Positions 6,500 through 15,477 are shown, numbered from the stretch's first letter. The stretch is 19,968 nucleotides of DNA from an uncultured Eubacteriales bacterium (GCA_900546315.1 URCP01000050.1:1-19968), one strand, 5' to 3'. The notes: generated by a model from the letters alone, not told the origin. Made by a program: numbers and translations.

Positions 6500-9277
6500 T
6501 CACTCGGCGGAGTTGTCCCCTCTGCCGCAGCACTTCTTGTATTTCTTTCCGCTTCCGCAGGGGCAGGGATCGTTTCTGCCGACCTTCTTCACAGTCTTTC
6601 CGTCGGGGCTGACAACGCCGCTCTGTGCGGCGGAACCGGACGCCGGGCGGATAGTCTTTCCCTCCGCCTGCTCGCTTGTCACCTCGGCGACCGCCTCACG
6701 CTTTATCTCAGCCTGCGGACGCGGCATCACCGACAGGATCATGCGCATCGTGTCCTCGCGGATCTGCGCCACCATATCGTCGAACATATCCGCGCCGGTG
6801 AGTCTGTACTCGTTGATCGGGCTGCGCTGAGCGTAAGCCTGAAGACCTATCGAGCCTCTGAGGTCGTCCATCGCGTCGATGTGGTTCATCCAGTTCGTGT
6901 CGACCTCGCTGAGCAGGACAACACGCTCTATCTCACGCATCTGATCGCCGAAGACCTTCTCCTTCGAAGCGTAGAGAGCGTCGGCGCGCTCATGGAGCAC
7001 CTTCTTTATGTCGTCGCGGGAGAGCTTCTTAAGAGCCTCTTCATCATACTTGAAATCGTCCGCGCCGCAGAGAAGTCCGAAGAAATAATTGCGTATCCCA
7101 TCGAAATTCCACTCCGCGGGATTCTCGGAAACGGTGAAGCGGTCGACCGTCGAGTCGATTGTCTCGTTGACCATGGAGTGAACCGTTCCGCTGATATCCG
7201 CGCCGTCAAGCACCTCGCGGCGCTGCTTGTAGATTATGTTTCTCTGCTGGTTCATGACGTCGTCGTAGCTGAGGACGGTCTTTCTGCGCTGGAAGTTCTG
7301 ATCCTCAAGACGCTTCTGAGCGCCCTCGATGGCGTTCGAGAGGATAGCGGCGTCAATCGGCTGATCCTCCTCAAGTCCGAGCTTATCCACGGCTCCCATG
7401 ACCCTCTCGCTTCCGAACAGACGCATGAGGTCGTCCTCGAGAGAGAGGAAGAATCTCGACTCACCGGGGTCGCCCTGACGTCCGGAACGTCCGCGGAGCT
7501 GGTTGTCTATACGGCGGCTCTCATGGCGCTCTGTGCCGAGGATGTAGAGACCGCCCGCCGCGCGGACCTTCTCAGCCTCAGGCTCGATCTCCTTCTTGTA
7601 TTTCGCGAGCGCTTCGCGGTACTTCGCGCGCGCCTCGAGTACCGTCTCGTCGACGTCGCTCGACATACCGGTGGCGAGAGCTATCACAGCCTCGTCGTAG
7701 CCGTTCTTCCTGAGTTCGCTCTTCGCGAGGAACTCGGCGTTTCCTCCGAGCATGATATCGGTTCCGCGTCCCGCCATGTTGGTCGAGATCGTGACTGAGC
7801 CGAACTTGCCAGCCTGAGCAACTATCTCCGCTTCCTTCTCGTGGTACTTCGCGTTGAGGACAGTGTGCGGGATACCGTTCATCTTGAGCTTCTTCGACAG
7901 CTCCTCCGACTTCTCGATCGAAACGGTACCGACGAGGACAGGCTGACCCTTCTCGCGGCACTTCTTGATCTGCTCGACGATCGCGTTGTACTTTCCGTTC
8001 ATCGTCTTGTAGACGACGTCGCTCTGGTCCTTTCTGATCATCGGACGGTTTGTCGGAATCTCGACGACGTCGAGCGAATAGATCTCGCGGAACTCGTTCT
8101 CCTCGGTGAGCGCCGTACCGGTCATACCGGACAGCTTCTTGTAGAGACGGAAGAAGTTCTGGAAAGTGATAGTCGCGAGGGTCTTCGTCTCCTTCTGGAT
8201 ATTGACGTGCTCCTTCGCCTCAATCGCCTGATGCAGACCGTCAGAATAGCGTCTGCCGGGCATGACTCGTCCGGTGAACTCATCGACGATGAGAACCTCG
8301 CCGTCCTTGACGATGTAGTTGACGTCGCGGATCATAGAGCCGTGCGCCTTTATAGCCTGATTTATGTGGTGGGATATCGTCGAGTTCTCCGGGTCGGAAA
8401 GGTTCTCGAGACCGAAATATTCCTCCGCCTTCTTGATTCCGCTCGGGGTGAGGGTGACGTTCTTCGCCTTCTCGTCGACAATGTAATCCGCGTCGATGTC
8501 CTCGTTGAGTTCCTTGTCGTCAAGCTCCTTGATGACGAACTTCTTGAGGGTTCTGACAAATTTGTCCGCCTTGTCGTAGAGGTCGGTCGACTTCGCTCCC
8601 GCGCCCGAAATGATAAGCGGCGTGCGCGCCTCGTCTATGAGTATCGAGTCAACCTCGTCGACGATCGCGAAAGCGTGTCCGCGCTGTACGAGCTGCTCCT
8701 TGTATGTTACCATGTTGTCTCTCAGGTAATCGAAGCCGAACTCGTTATTCGTACCGTAGGTGATATCAGCGGCATAAGCTCTCTGCTTCGCCTCGCGGCT
8801 CTGGTCATGCACGACAAGACCCGTCGTCAGTCCGAGGAAGCCATAGACCTTTCCCATCTCCTCACTGTCGCGGCGCGCGAGGTAATCGTTGACCGTGACA
8901 ATATGGACGCCCTCTCCTTTGAGAGCGTTGAGGTATGCCGGAAGGGTAGCGACGAGGGTTTTACCCTCACCTGTCTTCATCTCGGCGATACGACCCTGAT
9001 GCAGGATAATGCCGCCCATGAGCTGCACGCGGAACGGGCGCTTGCCGAGGACGCGGTCAGCCGCCTCTCTCGCGACCGCGAAAGCCTCCGGGAGGATATC
9101 GTCAAGCGTCTCTATACCGGCGAGTCTCGCCTTGAATTTATCGGTCATCCCGCGGAGCTCTTCGTCGCTCATCGCCTTGTATGTGGGACCGAGGGAATCT
9201 ATCTTGTCAACGAGCGGAAGAATCTTCTTGACCTGCCGCTGGCTGTATGTTCCGAATACTTTATCTATAAGTTTCAT
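6500..9277 (-). CDS. secA: Preprotein translocase motor ATPase SecA
   Basis: SecA is the ATP-driven motor that pushes unfolded secretory proteins through SecYEG at the cytoplasmic membrane. This 925-aa protein is full length. Seen: MKLIDKVFGTYSQRQVKK at the start, Walker A MKTGEGKT (100-107), the DEVD box (207-210) followed by SILIDEARTPL, the helicase-like GTVSIEKSEELS and TNMAGRGTDI segments, RGRSGRQGDPGES, and a C-terminal zinc site CPCGSGKKYKKCC of the SEC-C type that contacts SecB or ribosomes in other bacteria. The start at 9277 has AAAGGAAAGG about 11 nt upstream; an in-frame upstream ATG at 9331 would add 18 atypical basic residues and has no such site. It is apparently monocistronic at its 5' end, with an AT-rich leader between it and metY. 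Confidence 0.97.
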   Translation of the reverse strand: MKLIDKVFGTYSQRQVKKILPLVDKIDSLGPTYKAMSDEELRGMTDKFKARLAGIETLDDILPEAFAVAREAADRVLGKRPFRVQLMGGIILHQGRIAEMKTGEGKTLVATLPAYLNALKGEGVHIVTVNDYLARRDSEEMGKVYGFLGLTTGLVVHDQSREAKQRAYAADITYGTNNEFGFDYLRDNMVTYKEQLVQRGHAFAIVDEVDSILIDEARTPLIISGAGAKSTDLYDKADKFVRTLKKFVIKELDDKELNEDIDADYIVDEKAKNVTLTPSGIKKAEEYFGLENLSDPENSTISHHINQAIKAHGSMIRDVNYIVKDGEVLIVDEFTGRVMPGRRYSDGLHQAIEAKEHVNIQKETKTLATITFQNFFRLYKKLSGMTGTALTEENEFREIYSLDVVEIPTNRPMIRKDQSDVVYKTMNGKYNAIVEQIKKCREKGQPVLVGTVSIEKSEELSKKLKMNGIPHTVLNAKYHEKEAEIVAQAGKFGSVTISTNMAGRGTDIMLGGNAEFLAKSELRKNGYDEAVIALATGMSSDVDETVLEARAKYREALAKYKKEIEPEAEKVRAAGGLYILGTERHESRRIDNQLRGRSGRQGDPGESRFFLSLEDDLMRLFGSERVMGAVDKLGLEEDQPIDAAILSNAIEGAQKRLEDQNFQRRKTVLSYDDVMNQQRNIIYKQRREVLDGADISGTVHSMVNETIDSTVDRFTVSENPAEWNFDGIRNYFFGLLCGADDFKYDEEALKKLSRDDIKKVLHERADALYASKEKVFGDQMREIERVVLLSEVDTNWMNHIDAMDDLRGSIGLQAYAQRSPINEYRLTGADMFDDMVAQIREDTMRMILSVMPRPQAEIKREAVAEVTSEQAEGKTIRPASGSAAQSGVVSPDGKTVKKVGRNDPCPCGSGKKYKKCCGRGDNSAE

Positions 9278-9372
9278 CTGTAGCAAACCTTTCCTTTCGC
9301 GAAGACACCGGCGCGGACGCCTTTTCCGCACCGACCACGCTGAAAAATCAAATCAGATATCATAATAAGGGC

Positions 9373-9410
9373 ATTATAATTATAGTATACTATATTTTTC
9401 GGGAAATTGC
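9373..9410 (-). promoter_or_regulatory. AT-rich putative secA promoter with 14-bp palindrome
   Basis: Two overlapping TATAAT boxes lie on the minus strand (9373-9378 and 9379-9384). A perfect palindrome, TATAGTATACTATA, occupies 9381-9394. No good TTGACA lies at the right distance; TTTATA about 16 nt before TATAGT is the best pairing. The leader to the secA start would be about 90 nt. The palindrome could be an operator or simply part of an AT-rich promoter. Confidence 0.4.
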
Positions 9411-9504
9411 TATAAAGAATTGTAAATTTTCAGAGTTATATCAAAAAAATTTTCACATAGCGGCTCCATACTCATTTTTGTCGGGCATCCGAACCGCGAA
9501 ATCG

Positions 9505-9535
9505 AAAACCGGTCCAGCACAGTGAACCGGTTTTT
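9505..9535 (-). terminator. Intrinsic terminator after metY
   Basis: AAAACCGGT (9505-9513) pairs with ACCGGTTTT (9526-9534) around a 12-nt loop, immediately downstream of the metY stop on the minus strand. T-rich sequence follows on both sides, so it could work in both directions. It separates metY from secA. Confidence 0.7.
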
Positions 9536-9543
9536 CTGTCAGT

Positions 9544-10821
9544 TTACGCCTTGCCAAGCGCCGAATCAATATCCGCGATAATGTCGTCCACGTCCTCGAT
9601 GCCGACCGAAAGTCTGATAAGATCGGGTGTGACGCCGGCGGCTAAAAGCTGCTCGTCGGTCATCTGCCTGTGCGTCGTGCTCGCCGGGTGGAGCAGACAG
9701 GTCCGCGCGTCCGCTACATGCGTCACAATCGCGCCGAGCTTCAGGCTGTTCATGAAGCGCATCGCCGCCTCGCGTCCGCCATTCACACCGAAGGAAATGA
9801 CGCCGGAGGTTCCGTGCGGCATATACTTCATCGCGAGCGCGTGATACTTGTTCGACTCAAGTCCCGGATACTCGACCCACGAAACTCTCTCGTCCTTCTC
9901 GAGGAACTCCGCGACCTTCTGAGCGTTGGAGCAATGTCTTTCTACCCTGAGCGCCAGCGTCTCGAGCCCGAGATTCAGGATGAACGAATTCTGCGGAGCC
10001 GGTATTGAGCCGAGGTCGCGCATCAGCTGCGCGGTAGCCTTCGTTATGTAGCCCGCCTTGCCGAAATCCTTCGCGTACGTGACGCCGTGATAGGAGTCGT
10101 CCGGAGTGCAGAGACCCGGATACTTGTCCGCGTGTGCCATCCAGTCGAAATTTCCGCTGTCGACTATAGCCCCGCCGACCGCCGCCGCGTGACCGTCCAT
10201 GTACTTCGTGGTGGAGTGCGTCACGATATCCGCGCCAAACTCGAACGGACGGCAGTTTATCGGAGTCGGGAAAGTATTGTCGACAATCAGCGGTACGCCA
10301 TGAGAATGAGCGGCGGACGCGAACTTCTCAATATCAAGAACGACAAGCGACGGGTTAGCGAGCGTCTCGGCGAACACAACCTTGGTATTCGGTCTGAACG
10401 CAGCCGCGAGCTCCTCCGCGGTGCAGTCCGGATGGACAAATGTCGACTCGATGCCCATCTTCGCCATAGTCACCGAAATGAGGTTGAAGCTTCCGCCGTA
10501 GATAGCGGAAGACGCGACAATATGATCTCCCGCGCCGCAGATATTGAACAGCGAATAGAATGTCGCCGCCTGACCGGAAGAGGTCAGCATAGCCGCCGCG
10601 CCGCCCTCAAGAGCGCATATCTTCGCCGCGACCGCGTCGTTCGTCGGGTTCTGGAGCCTTGTGTAGAAATAGCCGCTCTCGGAAAGATCGAACAGACGCC
10701 CCATCTGCTCGATGGAGTCGTATTTGTAGGTCGTCGACTGGTAGATAGGCAGGATGCGCGGCTCGCCGTTCTTCGGTGTGTAGCCGCCCTGCACGCAGAT
10801 TGTGTTTATCTTCTGTGACAT
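9544..10821 (-). CDS. metY: O-acetylhomoserine sulfhydrylase (PLP-dependent)
   Basis: This 425-aa enzyme of the Cys/Met metabolism PLP family most likely makes homocysteine from O-acetylhomoserine and sulfide, the direct sulfhydrylation route to methionine. Seen: the N-terminal QGGYTPKNGEPR and PIYQSTTYKY signature of MetY, YTRLQNPT (53-60), SSGQAA (81-86), VDNTFPTP (180-187) and the PLP lysine K206 in THSTTKYMDGH. The length matches MetY (about 425-430) rather than the shorter cystathionine lyases and synthases (about 380-395). GAGGAG about 8 nt before the ATG at 10821 fixes the start. It lies 79 bp after glnS and ends in a terminator, so it may be the last gene of the gltX-glnS operon. No SAM riboswitch or T-box-like leader is visible. 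O-succinylhomoserine or other gamma-substituted substrates cannot be excluded. Confidence 0.9.
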   Translation of the reverse strand: MSQKINTICVQGGYTPKNGEPRILPIYQSTTYKYDSIEQMGRLFDLSESGYFYTRLQNPTNDAVAAKICALEGGAAAMLTSSGQAATFYSLFNICGAGDHIVASSAIYGGSFNLISVTMAKMGIESTFVHPDCTAEELAAAFRPNTKVVFAETLANPSLVVLDIEKFASAAHSHGVPLIVDNTFPTPINCRPFEFGADIVTHSTTKYMDGHAAAVGGAIVDSGNFDWMAHADKYPGLCTPDDSYHGVTYAKDFGKAGYITKATAQLMRDLGSIPAPQNSFILNLGLETLALRVERHCSNAQKVAEFLEKDERVSWVEYPGLESNKYHALAMKYMPHGTSGVISFGVNGGREAAMRFMNSLKLGAIVTHVADARTCLLHPASTTHRQMTDEQLLAAGVTPDLIRLSVGIEDVDDIIADIDSALGKA

Positions 10822-10900
10822 TCTTATTCTCCTCAGCTATATATCTGCCCGCGCGGTGCTTATATCCTTCCGCACGAGCAATTTCATGTGATTCTATGAC

Positions 10901-12550
10901 TTACTTCGCGGGCTTGAAGCCGTCCTTCAGCGTGACGGTGCGGTTGAAGACACCCGGCTCCTTCGTGTCGACACAGAAATAACCGGTGCGCACGAACTGG
11001 AACTTCTCACCAGGCTTAGCGTCGGCGAGCGACGGCTCTAACTTACAGCCGTTAAGGACAATCCTCGACTCGGGATTCAGGTAATCCGAATACTCCTTCC
11101 CCTCCGGCAGCTTCGACGGCTCCTCGAGAGTCAGAAGGTTATTGTAGAGGATAACGGTCGAGTCTATCGCGTCGGACGCGCTCAGCCAGTGGATGGTGCC
11201 CTTGATCTTCCTGCCGTCCGCGGGATTTCCGTTTCCGGTCTCGAGGTCCGCCGTGCAGTGGATCTCCTTTATCGTGCCGTCCGGGTTCTTCTCGACTCCT
11301 GTGCATTTCACGATGTAGCCGCCCATCAGCCTGACCTCTCCGTCCGGCTTCATTCTGAAGAACTTCGGAGGCGGAACCTCGGCGAAGTCCTCCGCGTCTA
11401 TATAGATCTCGCGGGTGAATTTCAGCTTTCTCGTGCCCATCTCCGGCTTCTGCGGGTGGTTCGGGAGCTCGAAGAACTCCTCCTTACCTTCCGGATAGTT
11501 GTCAACCACAACCTTTATCGGGTTCAGCACGGCGACGCGTCTCGGGGCAATCTCGTTCAGCTCGTCGCGGATGCAGGCGTCAAGGAACCTTATATCGACA
11601 AGGCTGTCCGCCTTCGACACTCCCACCTTCGTTATGAAGTCAACTATAGACTCACCGGTGAATCCGCGGCGTCTGAGACCTCTCAGAGTGGGCATACGCG
11701 GGTCGTCCCAGCCGTCTACCTTGCCGCTCTCGACAAGCGAACGCAGGAATCTCTTCGACAGGACGGTATAGGTGATGTTGAGTCTCGCGAACTCTATCTG
11801 ACGCGGCTTCGACGGCACGCTGACGTGCTCCACGACCCAGTTATAGAGCGGGCGGTGAATCTCGAACTCGAGCGAGCAGAGCGAATGCGTGATGCCCTCG
11901 AGAGCGTCCTGTATCGGGTGCGCGAAATCGTAGGTCGGATAGATGCACCATTTCGTGCCGTATCTGTGATGGCTCGCGTGCTTTATTCTGTAGATGACCG
12001 GGTCGCGCATCCAGAAGTTTCCGGACTCGAGGTCAATCTTCGCTCTCAGCGTGTATTTTCCGTCCGGGAACTCGCCGTTTTTCATGCGCTCAAAGAGGTC
12101 GAGGCTCTCCTCGATCGGTCTCTCGCGCCAGGGCGATCTCGCCGGGTGAGTGAGGTCTCCGCGGTACTCCTCCATCTGGTCGGCGGTCAGCTCGCATACA
12201 TAGGCGAGTCCCTTCTTTATGAGCTCAACCGCGTACTCGTAGTCCTTTTCGAAGTAGTCCGAGCCGTAGAAGAACCTGTCTCCCCAGTCAAAGCCGAGCC
12301 AGTGAATGTCCTCCTTGATGGCGTCGACGTACTCGGTGTCCTCCTTTGCGGGGTTGGTGTCGTCCATGCGGAGATTGCAGAGTCCGCCGTACTTCTTCGC
12401 CGTGCCGAAGTCGATGACAAGCGCCTTGCAGTGACCGATGTGCAGATAGCCGTTCGGCTCGGGCGGAAAGCGCGTGTGAACCGTCCCGACCTTGCCCTCG
12501 GCGAGGTCTTCGTTTATGAATTCCTCGATGAAATTCGATGCTTCAATCAT
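10901..12550 (-). CDS. glnS: Glutaminyl-tRNA synthetase
   Basis: This class I synthetase charges tRNA-Gln directly with glutamine. The 549-aa sequence shows FPPEPNGYLHIGH with the HIGH signature at 37-40, the GlnRS-type LRMDDTNPAKED (60-71), YPTYDFAHP (204-212), and VLSKR (263-267) as the KMSKS equivalent, followed by GlnRS-type beta-barrel anticodon-binding domains. Length is normal (about 550). The start at 12550 follows GAGGAGT about 9 nt upstream. It is 12 bp downstream of gltX and clearly in the same transcript. In many Firmicutes tRNA-Gln is instead made by misacylation and GatCAB amidation, so direct charging here is a lineage-informative trait that was probably acquired by transfer in the ancestor. 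Confidence 0.96.
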   Translation of the reverse strand: MIEASNFIEEFINEDLAEGKVGTVHTRFPPEPNGYLHIGHCKALVIDFGTAKKYGGLCNLRMDDTNPAKEDTEYVDAIKEDIHWLGFDWGDRFFYGSDYFEKDYEYAVELIKKGLAYVCELTADQMEEYRGDLTHPARSPWRERPIEESLDLFERMKNGEFPDGKYTLRAKIDLESGNFWMRDPVIYRIKHASHHRYGTKWCIYPTYDFAHPIQDALEGITHSLCSLEFEIHRPLYNWVVEHVSVPSKPRQIEFARLNITYTVLSKRFLRSLVESGKVDGWDDPRMPTLRGLRRRGFTGESIVDFITKVGVSKADSLVDIRFLDACIRDELNEIAPRRVAVLNPIKVVVDNYPEGKEEFFELPNHPQKPEMGTRKLKFTREIYIDAEDFAEVPPPKFFRMKPDGEVRLMGGYIVKCTGVEKNPDGTIKEIHCTADLETGNGNPADGRKIKGTIHWLSASDAIDSTVILYNNLLTLEEPSKLPEGKEYSDYLNPESRIVLNGCKLEPSLADAKPGEKFQFVRTGYFCVDTKEPGVFNRTVTLKDGFKPAK

Positions 12551-12562
12551 TTTCGTTACTCC

Positions 12563-14245
12563 TCAGATTTTCTCAATGTAAGCCTTGATGCGCGAGACAA
12601 CCTTCCCGCGTCCGAGAATCCTCATGACCTCGTACATATCCGGCGAGCTTGCCTTGCCTGTGACCGCGACGCGGAGGAACATGCTGATGTCTCCGACGTG
12701 CCCCTTGTACTCGTCGGGATTCTTCTTCCAGAGCTTTGTCTCGGGAGCGTAGCCGAGTTCAGCCGCGATTGCTTTTATCTTGTCGAACCAGGTCGTCTGG
12801 TCGTCCTTCTCGTCGTAGACTTCTGTATACTTCGTGAGCGCCGCTCTGACGTCGTCCTTTGAGAACTTCCCGGGAATCTCGTCGATAAGCTCGAAATACT
12901 CGTCGAACATGAAGCCCATATAACCCTTGACCTCGTCCCAGCGTCCGATGTCCTTGCGGGGCTTAGCGCCTCCGCGACCGATTGCGAGAGCGGCTTTTGC
13001 CGTCTCCGGCTCTCTCTCGAGCACCTTCGCGAAATCAGGGTCGTAGGTCTTCGCCCAGGACAGAGTGTTGTCGTAGACTTCACCGGCGCTCATCCGGCAG
13101 ACGACATTCTTCGCTACGTCGTTTAACTTGTCGAAATCGAACAGACAGCCCGCCACCGCCATCTTCTTTATGCTGAACGGGAAATCGCGGAAGGGCGTCG
13201 CCGGGTTCTGCGCCCTCCACTCCTCGTAGTTCGAGTTCAGCAGCGTCAGCAGGTACTCCCAGACCACATTCGTCGAGTATCCGAGCGCGGTGTAGTCGTC
13301 CATCTTCGCGCCCATATCCCGCTTTGAGAGCTTCTTCTTGTTGCCGTTCTCGTCGGTCTTGAGAATCTGAGCGGTGTGGAGGAACTTCGGCATTCTGAAA
13401 CCGAGATAGCGGAAGAGCTGAATATGCTTCGGAAGACTCGGGAGCCAGTCCTCTCCGCGGACAACGTGCGTGGTCTTCATCAGATGATCGTCGACAGCGT
13501 GCGCGAAATGATAGGTCGGGATGCCGTCGGATTTGAGAAGCACGAAATCCTCGTCGTTCTCCGGAACCTCGAGCGTGCCCTTTACCTGATCTGTGAACTT
13601 CGTCTTCTTCTCCGGGTCGCCGTCGGCTAAAATGCGGATGACAAAGGGATCGTGATTTTTCAGGTGCTCCTCTACCTCCCTGGTAGTGAACTCGCGCCCC
13701 TTGAGCATTGCCGCGCGCTTCTCAGCCGCCGCGGTGTGCCAGTCGATATTCTTTATCTCCGCCTTCTTGTCGACCTGCTGGAGAGCCTCGTACTCCTCCT
13801 CGGTCGTGAAGCACGGGTAAGCCTTCCCCTCCGATACAAGCTTCTTCGCGAAGACGGCGTAGAGATCCGCGCGCTCTGACTGCTTGTAGGGACCGTAATC
13901 GCCTTTCTCGACGAGCTTTCCGTCCTCGAGCATCATTCCCTCGTCATAGTCCATGCCGTAGTATTTCAGCGTGTTTATGAGCGCCTCGACCGCGCCGTCG
14001 ATCTCACGCTTGCCGTCCGTGTCCTCGATTCTGAGGAAGAATACTCCTCCGCTCTGGTGCGCGAGCATATAGTCGACGACAGCCTGATACATTCCGCCAA
14101 AGTGAACGAAGCCGGTCGGGCTCGGCGCGAATCTCGTGACTTTCGCTCCCTCAGGAAGATTTCTCGGCGGGTACTTCGCCTCTGCCTCCTCGGGGGTCAT
14201 CGTGACGTTCGGGAAAAGAAGGTCAGCTAAATATTTGTAGTCCAT
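12563..14245 (-). CDS. gltX: Glutamyl-tRNA synthetase
   Basis: This class I synthetase attaches glutamate to tRNA-Glu. At 560 aa it is longer than the common ~485-aa bacterial form. Seen: RFAPSPTGFVHFGGMYQA (38-55), where HFGG replaces the usual HIGG of the HIGH box; FLRIEDTDGKRE (70-81); the KLSKR motif (305-309) preceded by NGNKK; and HFAHAVDDHLMKTTHVVRGEDW, all GluRS-specific. The C-terminal part holds an anticodon-binding region. GAAAGGAAA about 8 nt before the ATG at 14245 supports the start. It is 19 bp after the MBL hydrolase gene and 12 bp before glnS, so glutamate and glutamine charging enzymes are co-expressed. With a dedicated GlnRS present, this GluRS is predicted to be discriminating. 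Confidence 0.96.
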   Translation of the reverse strand: MDYKYLADLLFPNVTMTPEEAEAKYPPRNLPEGAKVTRFAPSPTGFVHFGGMYQAVVDYMLAHQSGGVFFLRIEDTDGKREIDGAVEALINTLKYYGMDYDEGMMLEDGKLVEKGDYGPYKQSERADLYAVFAKKLVSEGKAYPCFTTEEEYEALQQVDKKAEIKNIDWHTAAAEKRAAMLKGREFTTREVEEHLKNHDPFVIRILADGDPEKKTKFTDQVKGTLEVPENDEDFVLLKSDGIPTYHFAHAVDDHLMKTTHVVRGEDWLPSLPKHIQLFRYLGFRMPKFLHTAQILKTDENGNKKKLSKRDMGAKMDDYTALGYSTNVVWEYLLTLLNSNYEEWRAQNPATPFRDFPFSIKKMAVAGCLFDFDKLNDVAKNVVCRMSAGEVYDNTLSWAKTYDPDFAKVLEREPETAKAALAIGRGGAKPRKDIGRWDEVKGYMGFMFDEYFELIDEIPGKFSKDDVRAALTKYTEVYDEKDDQTTWFDKIKAIAAELGYAPETKLWKKNPDEYKGHVGDISMFLRVAVTGKASSPDMYEVMRILGRGKVVSRIKAYIEKI

Positions 14246-14264
14246 ATATGTTTCCTTTCGTTGT

Positions 14265-14909
14265 TTATCTGAGAAAAATATTGTCAGCGCGCTCGCGCTG
14301 GAGATCGGTGCTCCCGCCGTGACCGGGGAGAACCGTGTAGTTTCCGGAAAGAGCCTTTATCCTTTCAAGCGACTCATGAAGCGCCTCCTCATCCCCGCCG
14401 AAAAGGTCGCACCTTCCGACCGAGCCCGCGAACAGCGTGTCTCCGGACAGTATGAAGCGAGGTTCTTCCGAAATATAGATAACAGAACCCGGTGTGTGTC
14501 CAGGTGTGTGCATGACGCGCAGAACAGATTCTCCGATAGTTATCGTGTCCCCGTCATCGAGCAGGCGCTCCGGCGGCTCCTCAGGCGAGTTCTTTCCCGC
14601 GTACTGAGACATATACGATATCGACGGATCGGCGAGCGCCGGCGCGTCATACCTGTGAGCGGCAAGCGGAGCGCCTGTCGCCTTCCTGACACGCTCAAGC
14701 GACAGTATATGATCGAAATGCGCGTGCGTCAGCAGGATAACCGATACTTTCACACCCATCTTCCCGCACTCGCGCAGAATTATGTCCGACCCGTTCTCAG
14801 GCGTCTCTCCGCCCGGATCAACTATCGCTCCGAGACCTGTCGCTCTGTCCCCAAGTATATAGCAGTTCACGCGCATCGAGCCTGTTGCCACACGACATAC
14901 GTCAAGCAT
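14265..14909 (-). CDS. MBL-fold metallo-hydrolase, glyoxalase II-like
   Basis: This 214-aa metallo-beta-lactamase-fold protein has a full dinuclear metal site: THAHFDH (61-67), HTPGHTPGS (134-142), SGDTLF with the bridging Asp (155-160) and LPGHGGST (194-201). The opening SMRVNCYILGD matches the YcbL/YqgX group of glyoxalase II-like hydrolases, which cleave thioesters such as S-lactoylglutathione analogues in the cytoplasm. The start at 14909 is chosen because GGAGGGG lies 6 nt upstream; in-frame ATGs at 14927, 14960 and 14993 lie inside the preceding gene. It overlaps that gene by 8 bp and is followed by gltX 19 bp later, so translational coupling is likely. The exact substrate is unknown. 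Confidence 0.9.
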   Translation of the reverse strand: MLDVCRVATGSMRVNCYILGDRATGLGAIVDPGGETPENGSDIILRECGKMGVKVSVILLTHAHFDHILSLERVRKATGAPLAAHRYDAPALADPSISYMSQYAGKNSPEEPPERLLDDGDTITIGESVLRVMHTPGHTPGSVIYISEEPRFILSGDTLFAGSVGRCDLFGGDEEALHESLERIKALSGNYTVLPGHGGSTDLQRERADNIFLR

Positions 14910-15336
14910 CCGCGTCCCCTCCGTCATACGTCGTCTCTGAGAAAACGAGCCTTCCGCCATCTTCCGACAGCGTGTAGTACTTCCCCGTCTCAACGCTTAT
15001 CGTGATCTCCGACGTTTCTTCGGGAAATCCGTGACGGTGCGCCCTCAGACGGTATCTTCCGGGCGCGAGAGATATTATCTCGGCTTCTGCCGGAAGATTC
15101 CCCGCCGCCGGATGGAGCTTCTCGACCCTGAACGACGAGAGGTCGTCTCCGCCGAGCTCTTCTACCTGAACGAGACTGCATATATACGCCTTCTCTATCC
15201 CGTCGTCATCATCCGGCACAAGTATCCTGTCCTTTTTCCTATCCTCATCGGCGTCGCCGGCCGTCAGCTTTCTTATCAGCTTTTCCGCCCCGACTATCGC
15301 GGCAATGCACCCGGCTATTATCAGTATCTCACGCAA
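14902..15336 (-). CDS. Small hypothetical protein with N-terminal membrane anchor
   Basis: The function is not recognised. This 144-aa protein starts with TTG at 15336, supported by AAAGGAGAG about 8 nt upstream and the absence of any nearby ATG. Residues 3-16 (EILIIAGCIAAIVG) form one hydrophobic anchor, then comes a charged linker (DADEDRKKDR, DDDD). The C-terminal part is beta-rich and contains LAPGRYRLRAHRHGFPE and SVETGKYYTLSED, a pattern reminiscent of PEGA or carboxypeptidase-regulatory-like surface domains, though too short for a firm call. The protein is probably membrane-tethered with the domain outside or facing the cytoplasm. It is the first gene of the operon leading to the MBL hydrolase, gltX and glnS, and its stop overlaps the next start. 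Confidence 0.7.
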   Translation of the reverse strand: MREILIIAGCIAAIVGAEKLIRKLTAGDADEDRKKDRILVPDDDDGIEKAYICSLVQVEELGGDDLSSFRVEKLHPAAGNLPAEAEIISLAPGRYRLRAHRHGFPEETSEITISVETGKYYTLSEDGGRLVFSETTYDGGDADA

Positions 15337-15385
15337 ACAGCTCTCTCCTTTCGTCTGCCATACGTTATCATCTCTGTAATTTATA

Positions 15386-15414
15386 ATTATATCATATTTT
15401 CACCCGGTTGTCTA
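15386..15414 (-). promoter_or_regulatory. Sigma-A promoter for the gltX-glnS operon
   Basis: On the minus strand TAGACA (15409-15414) is followed after 17 bp by TATAAT (15386-15391), with TG two bases before the -10. The predicted leader to the TTG start is about 45 nt, too short for a T-box. Confidence 0.75.
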
Positions 15415-15477
15415 CTGTTTATTGAAAATTCGGAGAAAAATTTCCGTTATCCGGGCATGGTTTTTCTGGCTGATTTA

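Noticed and set aside
7841..9283. Plus-strand open frame of 480 codons opposite secA
   Set aside because: Antisense to invariant SecA motifs; composition is Leu/Val/Arg/Asp-rich without recognisable motifs.
10822..10900. Possible SAM or other riboswitch before metY
   Set aside because: Only 79 bp separate it from glnS, with no multi-stem structure and no terminator.
11189..12862. Plus-strand open frame of 557 codons across glnS and the end of gltX
   Set aside because: It spans two real genes on the other strand and their junction, which a true gene would be unlikely to do; no motifs are seen.
15337..15477. Possible T-box leader for the gltX-glnS operon
   Set aside because: The predicted transcript start leaves a leader of about 45 nt, and no specifier or antiterminator structure is visible.
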